DNA of 64,000 nt, taken from positions 248,001 through 312,000 of the forward strand of contig NW_019173941.1 in the NCBI RefSeq assembly GCF_001642475.1, given 5' to 3'. Both the position numbers and the translations under genes were made by a program. The notes below the pieces were generated by a model that was not told the origin of the DNA, did no database searches, and was given only the letters and a program-made list of their open reading frames with translations. Every line of letters starts with the position of its first letter. Positions within the stretch are counted from its first letter, which is position 1. Origin of the DNA: Fonsecaea monophora (Eukaryota > Ascomycota > Eurotiomycetes > Chaetothyriales > Herpotrichiellaceae). Below, one piece after another: positions 1 through 9,995 of this stretch.

Positions 1-1619
1 CATTTTCTATTCCGCTACGAATGTTGATTGGTTCGAAGCATTTTTGATATATCATGGCACTGGGTAGTTGGTGACACGCGGGCCCGTTGGCTAACAGGCG
101 TGGTCAGCTTCATCATAGCAATTGCGGGATGTGCATGGGGAATTCCGACAAGGAGGACGCTGTTTGAACAGATCATTGATGATGCAGATCGACGTCAGTG
201 GCAATGGTATCCCTGAGCGGAGTGGAGATGGAGGTTCTCCTTCTGATGGACGAAGCGCATCGCGAAAGGAGGCATGATTGGGCCTGTTAGACGTCATTCA
301 ATGCCGAGCCCATCCATCGCAGAGAGCGGAGAGTGCCAAGATCATATGGTCAGAGGGGGATCGGCGCATCGTCTGTGGACGGTCTTCGGAGGGGTCATTA
401 GCCTGCGGGGGCGGAGGATGTAAATCGAATTCTTCTTCTGATCGCTGATAGTGCTGGACCGTAAACACCAATGAAGGGAGAGACTGACCTGGTGAGAGGG
501 TTGTCTTTCGGTCCCTCGTGTTGATGGTGTCCCGAATCCACTTGTGCTCCTGGCGACCACGGGCTTGGGAAGAAGGGAAGAACTCCCGCTCTTTTGCAGC
601 CGGTATGACCAGTGCAGTGGTTTTATGTACCTGTTAGCTTTTGTTCATTCGACAATGTGGATTTTCCTCGTGTTTCTGAAGCCGCTTTCGTTTTGGAACC
701 CGTCGGCCAATGAGGCGTGGTTCACATCGAAGGGGTTTTAAATGCCCGGTATTGTGTGAAAGATGCCTGCAAGTATGAGGGATGTCTCAGCACTTGGTGT
801 ATTTCCGCAGACGATGTCGCTTGCGGGCCGGGTATAACGTCTGAGCGGGTGGGTGTCTCGTCGATGGAAATGCCGACTCTGAGATCAGTCACAACATGAC
901 GTCAAGTTTCCGACGGAGAGATGCGACATGGAAGCAAGTGAGTTGCCCCCGTTAGCTGTCTGGAGGTCTACTCAAAGGTATATGGGGATTTCTGTTTCAT
1001 GAGACCACGAGATAATGTTCGACTTGATACAACCAGCACCTTGATGGAATCCAGGTAAAGGGGAAGATATTGAACAAGAGTCTGGGAGGTAGAAGTCCTC
1101 GAAAAAAACCGCATGATGCTTATCGGCACGTGATGATAAAAATGACGACTTAGAACTAGCCACATAGAGCACCTCAGTTTGAGCTTCATCCAGACACACC
1201 TTCCTATTCTTCCTTCCAGCGCCAGGAGATCATGTTGACTCATTCACGATTTGACCATATCAAGTCGCGGAACTGTCTACTGCCTGTTATGAAGCGGTTG
1301 GGGCTCTATCAATGGCAGACTACCCCTATTGGCGCACCCACATGACGGCCTGATGGAACCTGTACAGCCGCCTCCACTATTGTCGGATGAGGGGTAAACA
1401 GAGCAAAAGATCACTAGATGTGGTCCATTTTTGCTCGGTCGAGCGCCGCAGTCTGAGATTCGGTTTTTGTTGACATTACCATCTGCTCAGACTGCACTGA
1501 GCCCTGTCTCTAGGAGAAGTGACCTCTTCCTTAAGCTGTTTCGGAACAACAAATTCTTCGAACCTCAAAGGTCGAGTTCGTTATCTGCATCCATCCGTCC
1601 CCTCGCTTCCTCTGTCACC
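1..1619. other. Intergenic, no gene seen
   Basis: No open frame here has coding character or a recognisable domain. The frame of the downstream OsmC gene stays open back to about 1431 but holds no ATG upstream of 1620. The region probably contains the OsmC promoter and 5' leader and flanking DNA of a gene left of the window. Confidence 0.5.
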
Positions 1620-2291
1620 ATGGCCGATGCAGCAACCAAAGCAGCCGAGACTCTCCGCTCAAAGCAGAAGCCTTTGAAAGACAAATACCGATCCGACCCT
1701 TCTTCAGCTCTCGTTACCTTGTCCTCCAGTGGCACTCTTGACCCTACCTCAACCAGCCTGACATGTTCCCTTTCGTCGGGCACCGCTGCGCGAAAAGTGG
1801 CTGGTCTACATCGAGCTGCAGGTGGGGAAGGATTTGATGCATCGGGCGAATTGTGCTCGGGAGACATGCTGCTCGAATCGCTGGTGGCTTGCTTTGGTGT
1901 CACAGTTCGCGCCGTGGCTACGAGTCTAGGCATTCCTATCAACAATGGAACAATTACAGCAGAAGGAGATCTCGACTTTCGCGGCACCATGGGCATCAAG
2001 GACCCTGAGGGCAATCCTGTGCCGGTTGGATTCACAACCATCAGGCTGATTGTGCGGCTCGATGTTGACCAGGAGAACAAGTCCAAGGTGGACAAGCTTG
2101 TCGAGCTGAGTGAGAGGTACTGCGTGGTTTTGCAAACGATAAAAGGAGGCGTCCGTGTCGAAACCAAACTGGGGCACGTAGGGAACGTGGCCCCCAATGC
2201 ACGAAAAGATGAAGACGACGCTGTCCATCAAGGCAAGGGGGAAGGCATGTCGGACATTCCGCCCAATGAAAATGTCCTCAAGGTGAACTGA
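1620..2291 (+). CDS. OsmC/Ohr-family peroxiredoxin-like protein
   Basis: Single-exon gene of 223 residues. OsmC-family proteins reduce organic hydroperoxides with a pair of cysteines. Both expected cysteines are visible: C91 in a LVACFGVTVRA helix and C168 in a SERYCVV helix, the usual spacing for the resolving and peroxidatic residues. An OsmC-like beta region (GDLDFRGTMGI, then TTIRLIVRLDVD) lies between them. I chose the ATG at 1620 because it has a strong CACCATGG context and is the first ATG of the frame. The frame is open upstream for more than 60 codons and is rich in Arg and Ser (SSSLSASIRPLASS), which could be the end of a mitochondrial presequence encoded by an unseen exon. The C-terminal tail after about residue 190 is acidic and probably disordered. 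Physiological substrate unknown. Confidence 0.85.
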   Translation: MADAATKAAETLRSKQKPLKDKYRSDPSSALVTLSSSGTLDPTSTSLTCSLSSGTAARKVAGLHRAAGGEGFDASGELCSGDMLLESLVACFGVTVRAVATSLGIPINNGTITAEGDLDFRGTMGIKDPEGNPVPVGFTTIRLIVRLDVDQENKSKVDKLVELSERYCVVLQTIKGGVRVETKLGHVGNVAPNARKDEDDAVHQGKGEGMSDIPPNENVLKVN

Positions 2292-2847
2292 GACCTCTCA
2301 AGAAATTGCATTCATGACCAAGTTTGCTCATGCCATATATGAGTACGGCGACATCCTGATTTCCTCGTGGATTTCTCTCATTGTGGTGTATACTAGTGCA
2401 GTAGCTTCTTCCTGATCACAATCCGTCCTCCTCGAAATTGTGCCTGGTGTGGCTGTGTGGCTGGTGTGAGGACCAGCTCAGCCAATGACAATCGAGATCC
2501 CTGTCATCCACGGTGGCTGTGTCGCTCGTCTCCAGCCACAACGTTATTCTAACCGAACTGCGTCTCCAATCCACCGTCAGATCAGGCCACCCACCGGCTT
2601 CAGCTAACTACCCATCCTGCCATCAGAACAAGGCTGCCTGCTCTTACTAGTACGCTCCTTGTACCTCGTGCATATCTCAACGGCTAGTGTGGCCCGCGGC
2701 TTCTTCCCGAAAGCCTATAAGTGTCCCAATCCTCAATCGCCCCCAGCGCTTTAGCTTGACCTCGATCACCTTTCACGTCACCTACAACCTTGAAAGATCA
2801 AAGATCAAAGGACTTGTCGCCGCCGGAGGATTGCCGCTCTAAACACC
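2292..2847. promoter_or_regulatory. Intergenic; promoter of the CVNH gene
   Basis: Gap between two genes on the same strand. A TATAAG box lies at 2716-2721, 127 bp before the next ATG at a plausible distance for a core promoter. The leader just before the ATG is pyrimidine-rich and holds a short duplicated AAAGATC unit. Nothing else is recognised. Confidence 0.4.
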
Positions 2848-4026
2848 ATGTCTAGTCAAGACTACTACTACAATAATCCCAACAACAACAACAATCAGTA
2901 TCCTGAGCAGCACGGTTACAATAACCCTGGCGACCAAGGTTATCAGCAATGGCAATCTCCATCTGGGCCTCCTCATGGATACGGTGACCAGTCGTACAAT
3001 CAAGGCTACGAGCAGAACAGACCATATGACTATGCGTCTCCGCCGCCACAAGACTACCAGCAGCCATACGGTCATCACGGAGGTTACCAAGCCCCGAATG
3101 ACCAATATTCCCATCATGCAAACCAATACACTTCCCCTCCACCCGAACATTCGTATCATCAATCCAATTATCCCACTCAAACCCCTGACTACGGGTATGG
3201 CGACCAGGCTCAACGTGGCCACTCACCTCATCCACCTCCTTACCAAAGTCAATATGACACTTTTACGCCGCCGCCAGGCCCACCACAATCTCACATGGGC
3301 GATGCTTACCCTCCACAACACGGCGCCCCGCTTGACCCGAATGCTCCAGTCTCTCAGGATCGCGGCTTCATGGGCGCCGTAGCTGGGGGTGCTCTGGGTG
3401 CATACGGTGGCCATAAAGTAAATCATGGGTTCCTCGGGGCGGTAGGAGGTGCTATAGCTGGCTCTCTGGCGGAGGATGCCCTCAAAAAGCACAAAAAGGA
3501 GAAGAAGAACAAAGCCGACCGCCCTGCAGGGCTCCGTCGGGACTCTTCGTCGTCTAGCTCGTCCTCCTCGAGCAGCAGTTCATCGGACGACGAGAAGAAG
3601 AAAAAGAAGAAATACGGCGTGGCTGCCGCTGGCGCGGCGGGCACTGCCGCGTATGGGATGAGCCAACATTCAAACCATCAGCAAGGCCAAAGGTCAGCAG
3701 CGCCAATGCATGGCAACTTCTCTTCTTCTTCGAACAGCATCACGCTGGACAGGGACTACGACCTCATCGCCTCCTGTACCAACGTCCATGGCGAGCACAA
3801 GCTGTCCTCCATCTCGCTGAATGACTGCCTGACCAATTCACATGGTCATTTTGCGTGGTATCGAGGAGGCAACTTCGGTGCCAGCGCACGAAATGTCAGG
3901 TTGATTGAGAACGGCAGAGTTCTGGAGGCTGAACTGGGTACCGGGGACGGCCGATGGAACAGGGACTGGATTCGCCTGGACGAGCGCATAAGCAACAACG
4001 ACGGAGAGCTGATATTTCTCAACTAG
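2848..4026 (+). CDS. Glycine-zipper and CVNH (cyanovirin-N homology) domain protein
   Basis: Single-exon gene of 392 residues with a clear modular layout. Residues 1 to about 170 are low-complexity and rich in Tyr, Gln, Asn, Pro and Gly. A glycine-zipper-like pair of hydrophobic segments follows at about 173-208 (GFMGAVAGGALGAYGG and GFLGAVGGAIAGSLAED), then a basic KKHKKEKK stretch. A serine run flanked by charged residues spans about 232-258 (DDEKKKKKK). The C-terminal 100 residues are a CVNH domain (starting near NSITLDRDYDLIASC, with SISLNDCL and ENGRVLEAELGTGDG). CVNH domains can bind glycans. Glycine zippers insert into or associate with membranes. Fungal proteins of this architecture exist but have no assigned function. 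No signal peptide, so it is probably cytosolic or membrane-associated. Confidence 0.88.
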   Translation: MSSQDYYYNNPNNNNNQYPEQHGYNNPGDQGYQQWQSPSGPPHGYGDQSYNQGYEQNRPYDYASPPPQDYQQPYGHHGGYQAPNDQYSHHANQYTSPPPEHSYHQSNYPTQTPDYGYGDQAQRGHSPHPPPYQSQYDTFTPPPGPPQSHMGDAYPPQHGAPLDPNAPVSQDRGFMGAVAGGALGAYGGHKVNHGFLGAVGGAIAGSLAEDALKKHKKEKKNKADRPAGLRRDSSSSSSSSSSSSSSDDEKKKKKKYGVAAAGAAGTAAYGMSQHSNHQQGQRSAAPMHGNFSSSSNSITLDRDYDLIASCTNVHGEHKLSSISLNDCLTNSHGHFAWYRGGNFGASARNVRLIENGRVLEAELGTGDGRWNRDWIRLDERISNNDGELIFLN

Positions 4027-4768
4027 TCTGACCTAGCAGCAGTTGAGAAACTAAATCTGTGGATGGATATCACGATATGCATGTGTTTGGGAAGTTATTT
4101 GACGATGAAATGTATGGTTTGATTGAATCTTTTGGACAACGACTTGGTTTCATTGCTTCTCAGGAGTGGGTGACCGATGGAGAATCCCTTTAGATTGCAA
4201 TTTGTTTCCCCGACATGATGCTGAAACCTCTACCCTTCTTCTCTGATACAGACGAACGAGATTAGCCGCAGAGCGACCCTCCCGCCAATACCCATTGTCA
4301 TGCCATTCCACAATGCTCTGAGTCTCAAAGGTCTTATTCGTGGTTTGATGTCTCTGGTCCCCCCATTCGACATTCCATTCCTACGTCCTGTCCTTGGATA
4401 TGGAGGCTTAGCGGCCTGCTCTGATATGTTGACAGGCATCTCTCTCTGTCCAGAGCGATTGCGCAGCCTAACACTGAGCTCACTGGTTGTTGGGCACAAG
4501 TCCTCCCATGGCATCACTACACAGGGCAGACCTGTCGTCTGTGGTGGACAGAAACATGGGTTGTGACTGACGTCGGCGGCGGCAGCACCACACCTGGTCC
4601 GAATGCTCCATGTCCGGCGGCCCAAACGACGGAACCAAGGCCTAAGAGACATGACTGTGTGTGCCCGCTTCACCACCTCTTGATTTCACATGGTTTTTCG
4701 TTGGCTGCCGTTAGAGGGCATGCGGGAGCCTTCTCCTTCTCCAGCGTTGGGCATGGCGTGATGTCTCT

Positions 4769-4771
<3 letters not shown>

Positions 4772-4800
<29 letters not shown>
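4772..4800. repeat. (TC)n microsatellite
   Basis: Uninterrupted TC dinucleotide run of 29 bases, flanked by GTGTC on both sides. Likely length-polymorphic between strains. Confidence 0.95.
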
Positions 4801-4804
<4 letters not shown>

Positions 4805-5432
4805 CCCTTCCCTAGACCACCTTGTGACCTGGAGGTAGCATTCGACTGCCACATATGACCTGATCGCTCAGTCTCACATATATCTACAGCATCGAACTTC
4901 TTACCAGGGCAGAATACATACGCTATTACCCCCCTTCACGCCGGTTTTACTCCCAACATGGGACATAGTCAAAGGGCGGAGTGAAATGCCACGTGACACG
5001 GGAGACAAGGCTGCATCTTTTCAGGGATTTTCTTGGCATAGGACGCGGCATGCATCCACGGACAGCAGCACCACCACCAGCTGAGGACTGGGGTATTGTA
5101 TTGTATACGTACTCGGCGCAAAGAGGAACGAGGACAAAGGGAACGAATGAGTGGGCCGGTGAGTTTTGCGGTGAAACTACCTCGCTGTTGTCGGGGAGTG
5201 GGAACCCTGTCTCCCAACCCCACAGGTTACGATACAACGCACATCCATGTGCTCGTCTTTTATCTGCCCTTAGCCAGCACTGTGTTGAAACGACAGGACT
5301 TGTGGGGAATTGAAAGACAGAAAGTTTGTGGAAGGGAATCCATTCTATTGAAACATTGCCCAAGTTCCCGAGTTCGGTAGGGATGGGCTCCCTCGTCTCC
5401 CTCCTCCAGCCCGGTCATATACTCATACATCT

Positions 5433-5449
5433 CCCCCCCCCCCCCCCCC
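5433..5449. repeat. 17-base C homopolymer
   Basis: Run of 17 consecutive C on the + strand (G on the transcribed strand), about 150 bp beyond the stop codon of the minus-strand gene and so probably in its 3' UTR or terminator region. Its length is prone to sequencing error. Confidence 0.9.
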
Positions 5450-5599
5450 GGGACCCTCCCCTCAAATAACACGACAACTCGCGCTCCGACCCCTCCTGCA
5501 CACCCCCTCCTGTCTCCTCCTCCCTTCACCTTCCTCCCCCTCGCAAGCAAGACCGCCTTGCCTGAGGTGGTCGCCCTGACGAGCCTCGTACTCAACTTG

Positions 5600-6922
5600 T
5601 TAAAATTGAGCACGGGCTGCCTCCACCGCCGCATATTCACGCCGGTGAACATCCTCCACATAGTAGGAGGTGCCACCTTGGGCGTTGCTGAAATGCAGCG
5701 GCGGAACGGACGCCACTCCCAATGCACCCACCCCTGTGCCTGCCAGACGCGGGTCCGTCGGTGACGGGGGTGGAGACGGAGCCTGCTGGCTCGACACCGA
5801 GGTCGACGCAGCCGTTGCAGGCAGAGGATGCCGAGGCCGGGTTTGGGGCGGAAGGGCGCTCGTATGAGCGCTCCGCCGCGCCCCCGTGCGCTGGGCACCA
5901 GGCCTTGTCAACCCGGGGTATTCCCCCAGCTTCTCCGCAATCCATTCGTCGTGACTCTTGTTGTCGACGTCCGAAATGATTGTGTCTCTCGCCACCCCCT
6001 TGTGCCACCAAGCAGGATGCAGATCTTTCGGGACTCGGCGATAGTCCTCTGGACCATTGCCGAGCCCGCGCCGCAGCGCCAGAGTCTGCATCCGCTTGCG
6101 AAGTTCGAGGACCAACATCTGGTGGTCAGATGGGAGGGGTACGAGCGCGACATAACCGCCCAAGAAGTGGTCAATTGGGAGACCGCTGTCGACAAATCCA
6201 CGGATGGATTTGTCGTTGCCGAGGACAGGCTTGAGAAGGCGGTTGTTCGGGAGGTCCACCACCATGCACGTGTTGAGCAACAATTGTTCACGAGTCCTCT
6301 TGGAAATCAAGTCGACTTCCCACGCAGTGGGATGCTGGCGGCTTGAGGTGAATGGCGGAGCCCAGATGTATTCTCGGAACCGCAGGCGCCGCATGTTAAA
6401 AGTGTTGCCTTGCGGCGTCCTCGTGCCAGCCAGCTGGTAAACACGAGCCATGATATCGCTCATGTCCACTCGCGGGTCAAGGCGAAGCCACAACTCCATT
6501 AGCATCCCGGATACATTGGGCGCTATCCACCTTGGCAAGTGGCTGAAGTACCTCAGCCGTTTTCCCCCGTTGCCTTGTTCGACTTGGCCGGTGGCTTGGT
6601 TCACAAGCAGAGGAGCGTCGACGCCGTTCAACACACTGGGGTATGGTTCCATCTGAAATAGGATTGGATGCAAATTGTCCTCTGAGAGCATGTGAAATGG
6701 GTGAGGTGAATGCTGTCCATTGACGGGCTGCGGTGGGATTGCCTGTGAAATGTATCTGACGTCTGTGGTTGGGTCATATCCAAGAGAGTATGCTGGAAAA
6801 GGCTGTTGCGGAGGGGGATTTGGCATGGTGGTAGGGATTGATCTTTGACCGTCATCGACAACACCGGGTGCATTGAGAATCAGAGTCTTCGACAGCTGGG
6901 ACTGAGCGAGCAAGGAAGCCAT
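5600..6922 (-). CDS. Uncharacterised fungal protein, 440 residues
   Basis: Single-exon gene. I chose the ATG at 6922 (MASLLAQSQ); the frame is open for 16 more codons upstream but without an ATG. Residues 1 to about 70 are Pro/Gln-rich. The central part, about 100-330, looks globular: a motif RLRYFSHLPRWIAPNVSG, then DPRVDMSDIMARVY, FNMRRLRFREYIWAPP and a Leu-rich segment LVLELRKRMQTLALRR. The C-terminal 110 residues are Ala/Ser/Pro-rich and disordered. No signal peptide, membrane segment or catalytic motif is visible, and I do not recognise the family. The motif around NMRRLRFRE vaguely resembles short conserved blocks in other fungal hypothetical proteins, but I cannot assign a domain. Codon use and length support a real gene. 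Confidence 0.7.
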   Translation of the reverse strand: MASLLAQSQLSKTLILNAPGVVDDGQRSIPTTMPNPPPQQPFPAYSLGYDPTTDVRYISQAIPPQPVNGQHSPHPFHMLSEDNLHPILFQMEPYPSVLNGVDAPLLVNQATGQVEQGNGGKRLRYFSHLPRWIAPNVSGMLMELWLRLDPRVDMSDIMARVYQLAGTRTPQGNTFNMRRLRFREYIWAPPFTSSRQHPTAWEVDLISKRTREQLLLNTCMVVDLPNNRLLKPVLGNDKSIRGFVDSGLPIDHFLGGYVALVPLPSDHQMLVLELRKRMQTLALRRGLGNGPEDYRRVPKDLHPAWWHKGVARDTIISDVDNKSHDEWIAEKLGEYPGLTRPGAQRTGARRSAHTSALPPQTRPRHPLPATAASTSVSSQQAPSPPPSPTDPRLAGTGVGALGVASVPPLHFSNAQGGTSYYVEDVHRREYAAVEAARAQF

Positions 6923-8606
6923 TTTTGTTTGTGTCTGAACAGGTTCGTATGTTTTCTTTGTCGCTTTCAAGTCTCGAACGGTGTGGCAGCTGTAGTTGAC
7001 AACGAACAGAGACCAGGATCACACACGGTACAGCGTCAACCTCTTATTGTTTCTGTTGTCTTGAGAATGCTCTGTAGACTTTGCCAGTTCTGAGTTTTCT
7101 GGATTTGTTTCAGGTGCAGACAGAGACGCGGTCGTCGAGACAAATACTCTCCAGATGGTGTGAAAGAGAGACCTAGGTAGCTGCTGACTGTAATTTGGGT
7201 TTGGTAGACCTAACCGGCGTGATGATGAGGTAGAGTTTGTATGTGTGAGAAGGACGGAGGCTGCTGTGAGCGCACAATCTAGTGGCAGAGATCTCTTGCA
7301 GGCTGTGGTCTGAAAGGGGAGGATCGATGGCTGGGATCAGAAGTTCTTGAGATGAACGGAAGTCCTTTGCTGGCACTGAGACAAGAGCTGTGAGATAGGC
7401 TTGGGCTGAGAGTCGAGGGCAAGATGATTGTGCGACGTAGATTGTCTTCGTTGTAGAGGATGAAAGGTGAAGCCGGTTTTCTGGTACTGTCGAGAGAGAG
7501 ACGGGTCGAGATTCAGATTCGAAGCCTGTACTAGACCAAGGAAAAGGCAGTCTTAGCGGTTGAGGCAGTTTGAGGCAGTTTGACAGTTCGATAGAAAGAA
7601 TCCCTGAAAGTTTCTTGTTTTGATGTGTGTTGCCAGAATCAAAACTGTGAAGAGTTCTGTTGTGCCAGTTGTGCGCAACGTTTGGTTGCTTCACAGAATT
7701 GACAAGGCTGAGTCCTCGTGAAGACCAGACCGCAGCCTCGCGTCCCAAATTCACTCGTCGACCATTGTGCGCAGTCTCACTCTTCGTTCCTTAATTTGGT
7801 CTCCAGTGCCGCGTGTGGTCGCACTTCTTTCTTGCCATTGTTCTACCTCTTTGTCTTTCCAAGGCATGACCTAGCATCCTTAAGACCACAAGGCAGCCTT
7901 GTATGACGGTCTCATCAAGCAAGGGTATTGTCCATCAGTTGTGTCAACCCCGTTCATTGACGCGAGAATAGGCAATCCACCTACTGCCTTTGGCGCCCTG
8001 TTATCTTTGGCTGACAACAAGCCTCAAAGCGACGAAGGCTCTCGTTACCATATATCATATACTCCTCAGCGCAGTTTGAACTTTGTGGAAGGTGTGCAGT
8101 CTGCTCATAACGCCGTCCCGTGTGAACTCGCTGCGACAAGTTCAGTCGCAAAGGACTATTGACTGTAACATCGGCCGAGGTGGGGATCCAGTGGCATAAC
8201 AATCACTTCAAAGGAAGTCCTGGTGAAATACAAGCTCGAACTGTTAAGCTATCGTTGGTTTGCCATCGTACACCTCTGTTGCTCCGACGCTTCTGTGGGC
8301 AAAGCCATGGATAGTGCTGGGTGCAGTCTGGTTCCGCTGCATGACTGGTTGCAATTCTTCACATTCTATTTCTTTCGCTCGCCCGTGTCTCGGCGCAAAT
8401 TTCGAGGCTTGGGGCCTTCACGGTTAGAAAGCTGATGCATTGTGGTGCGGGGACTGGCTGGGTGACCGTTGCGCCCTCGAATGGGGCTTTGTGGTATATG
8501 TCCCGGATTCAGCCAGAGGCAGCGATGATATCATGGAGCTGAGTGACAGGACTTCTCGCTAATCCACGTGGTAGAATCACCGACGCAGTGCTGCTAGCTG
8601 TGGTGT
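6923..8606. other. Intergenic; probable long promoter and 5' leader
   Basis: 1.68 kb between the start of the 440-residue gene and the end of the NAD kinase gene, both on the minus strand. A 194-codon minus-strand frame at 7173-7754 has no ATG and is Ser/Thr/Pro-rich, so I read it as leader sequence of the downstream gene. No other gene seen. Confidence 0.45.
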
Positions 8607-9995
8607 TCACTTCTCTTCACCAAATGGATAGTTGAACTTCAGAAGGCCGTTCAAGCCGCCCACCCAACCATCATCTCCATCGGCACCAGCGCTGATTGTC
8701 CTCATTATGCAGGGAATGCCGCCAGTGAAGGTCCCTCTGTCGGTTGTGATCTCTTCCGCAGAGACTCGAACCTCTGTACCCACACCGATGCCTTGTGTGC
8801 GGCCTATGCCGTCGATACTGACATCAACCTCCCGACCTCTGTTCTTATCGCTCAACTTCAAGGTTATGGGGGTGGTGGATGGCAGAACAAGGGGGCGAAA
8901 ACTCAAGCTCCGCGGACAGATTGGCGTCAACAACAAGGATGGAACTAGGGGATGAACGATGCTCCCGCCGCTGCTGAGGCTGTATGCTGTGCTCCCAGTT
9001 GGTGTGGAAACAATCATCCCGTCGGCGACTGCTTCGGTGAGGAATCTACCGCCCACATAAACATTGACGATGGCAAGATGGGGGTCTCGACCTCGGTGTA
9101 TGATAACTTCGTTCATAGCATACATGTCGTCGGAGAAACCCCCATTACTGCTGAGTCGGTTCCCATTTGCATCGAAGACGCCAATCTTCAGACGTTGTCG
9201 GACCAAAACTCTTGCGCCTCTTCCAGGCCCCATGGATTTGCCACGGACAGACGACCAGCCAGTGTAATCATTTGGGCCGTCCAAGTCGTTTGAAGCTTCG
9301 CGTTCAATGACGGCATGTCGCTCAGAGGCAGCACCCGACATATATACTTCGCGGATGGCCCGTTTGTATTCGGAAAATTTCCACTCACTCAGAAACCCGA
9401 GAGTACCCATGCTGAATGACAGGATAGGTGGCACGTGGGAGGAGGTGGCGAACAGTGATGCCGCGTGCAAGATGGTTCCATCACCGCCGAAGGTGACAAC
9501 AAGGTCGACTTTGTCCTGATACTGCAAGTGTGAATAGTTTTTTTCAGGCAGAGTAAAGTGCCGTCCAAGACGCTCTTCCCCAATTCCCGCCGAGACCCTG
9601 GGCTCGACCACGATATTCACATCGGGATACGTCGACGAAACATGTCTGGTAAAGTCCAGAAGAGCGTCCGTCGTTGCGTCTGAGCAGTCCTTTTTTATCA
9701 GCAAAAGATTCCGGGGTGGTTTGGACCATTCGAGACAAAGAAGTTCCTTTGCTGGGGTGTCCCTGAGACGAAATGTTCTCTTGGACGGAAGATCATTCAA
9801 GGAGTGACTGGTTGCTTGCGAAGACGTTGAGTAGGAGGCGCGGGCGCGCTCTGAAGATGGCGGGAGAGGGTTCGAGGCCGTCTTCAATTGCGATGGTTTA
9901 CTGAGATGCGACATGGTGGCGTTCCTTATTCGGCCCAGAAGACGTCCAGTCGTGGCGAGGCCACGACGGCTTCTGGCAGAAGATATTGTCGCCAT
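8607..9995 (-). CDS. POS5: NAD(H) kinase, mitochondrial Pos5 type
   Basis: Single-exon, 462 residues. It phosphorylates NAD or NADH with ATP to give NADP(H), supplying mitochondrial reducing power. Diagnostic motifs are intact: GGDG at 170-173 in VVTFGGDGTILHAA, MGTLGFLSEW near 196, an Asn-Glu pair at 295-296 (MYAMNEVIIHRG), and DGMIVSTPTGSTAYS at 325-339. The first 30 residues are Arg/Ser-rich with almost no acidic residues (SSARSRRGLATTGRLLGRIR), a good mitochondrial presequence. A second in-frame Met at position 28 (MSHLSKP) could give a shorter cytosolic form by leaky scanning. A longer disordered insertion at about 222-262 is typical of fungal members. The gene is head-to-head with the acyltransferase. 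Pos5 rather than Utr1 is inferred from the leader. Confidence 0.88.
   Translation of the reverse strand: MATISSARSRRGLATTGRLLGRIRNATMSHLSKPSQLKTASNPLPPSSERARASYSTSSQATSHSLNDLPSKRTFRLRDTPAKELLCLEWSKPPRNLLLIKKDCSDATTDALLDFTRHVSSTYPDVNIVVEPRVSAGIGEERLGRHFTLPEKNYSHLQYQDKVDLVVTFGGDGTILHAASLFATSSHVPPILSFSMGTLGFLSEWKFSEYKRAIREVYMSGAASERHAVIEREASNDLDGPNDYTGWSSVRGKSMGPGRGARVLVRQRLKIGVFDANGNRLSSNGGFSDDMYAMNEVIIHRGRDPHLAIVNVYVGGRFLTEAVADGMIVSTPTGSTAYSLSSGGSIVHPLVPSLLLTPICPRSLSFRPLVLPSTTPITLKLSDKNRGREVDVSIDGIGRTQGIGVGTEVRVSAEEITTDRGTFTGGIPCIMRTISAGADGDDGWVGGLNGLLKFNYPFGEEK

Larger units (their letters stand above)
4027..5599. other. Intergenic between convergent genes, no gene seen
   Basis: Tail-to-tail region of 1.57 kb. 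It contains a (TC)n microsatellite and a long C homopolymer, listed separately. The open frames on either strand are short and of non-coding composition. Confidence 0.5.

Noticed and set aside
29..45. GGTTCGAA resembling a tRNA B-box
   Set aside because: No A-box or acceptor stem fits around it. A similar B-box-like GATTCAATCC at 60646 also lacks a cloverleaf.
7173..7754. Minus-strand 194-codon open frame
   Set aside because: It contains no ATG, is Ser/Thr/Pro-rich and lies where the leader of the 440-residue gene is expected.
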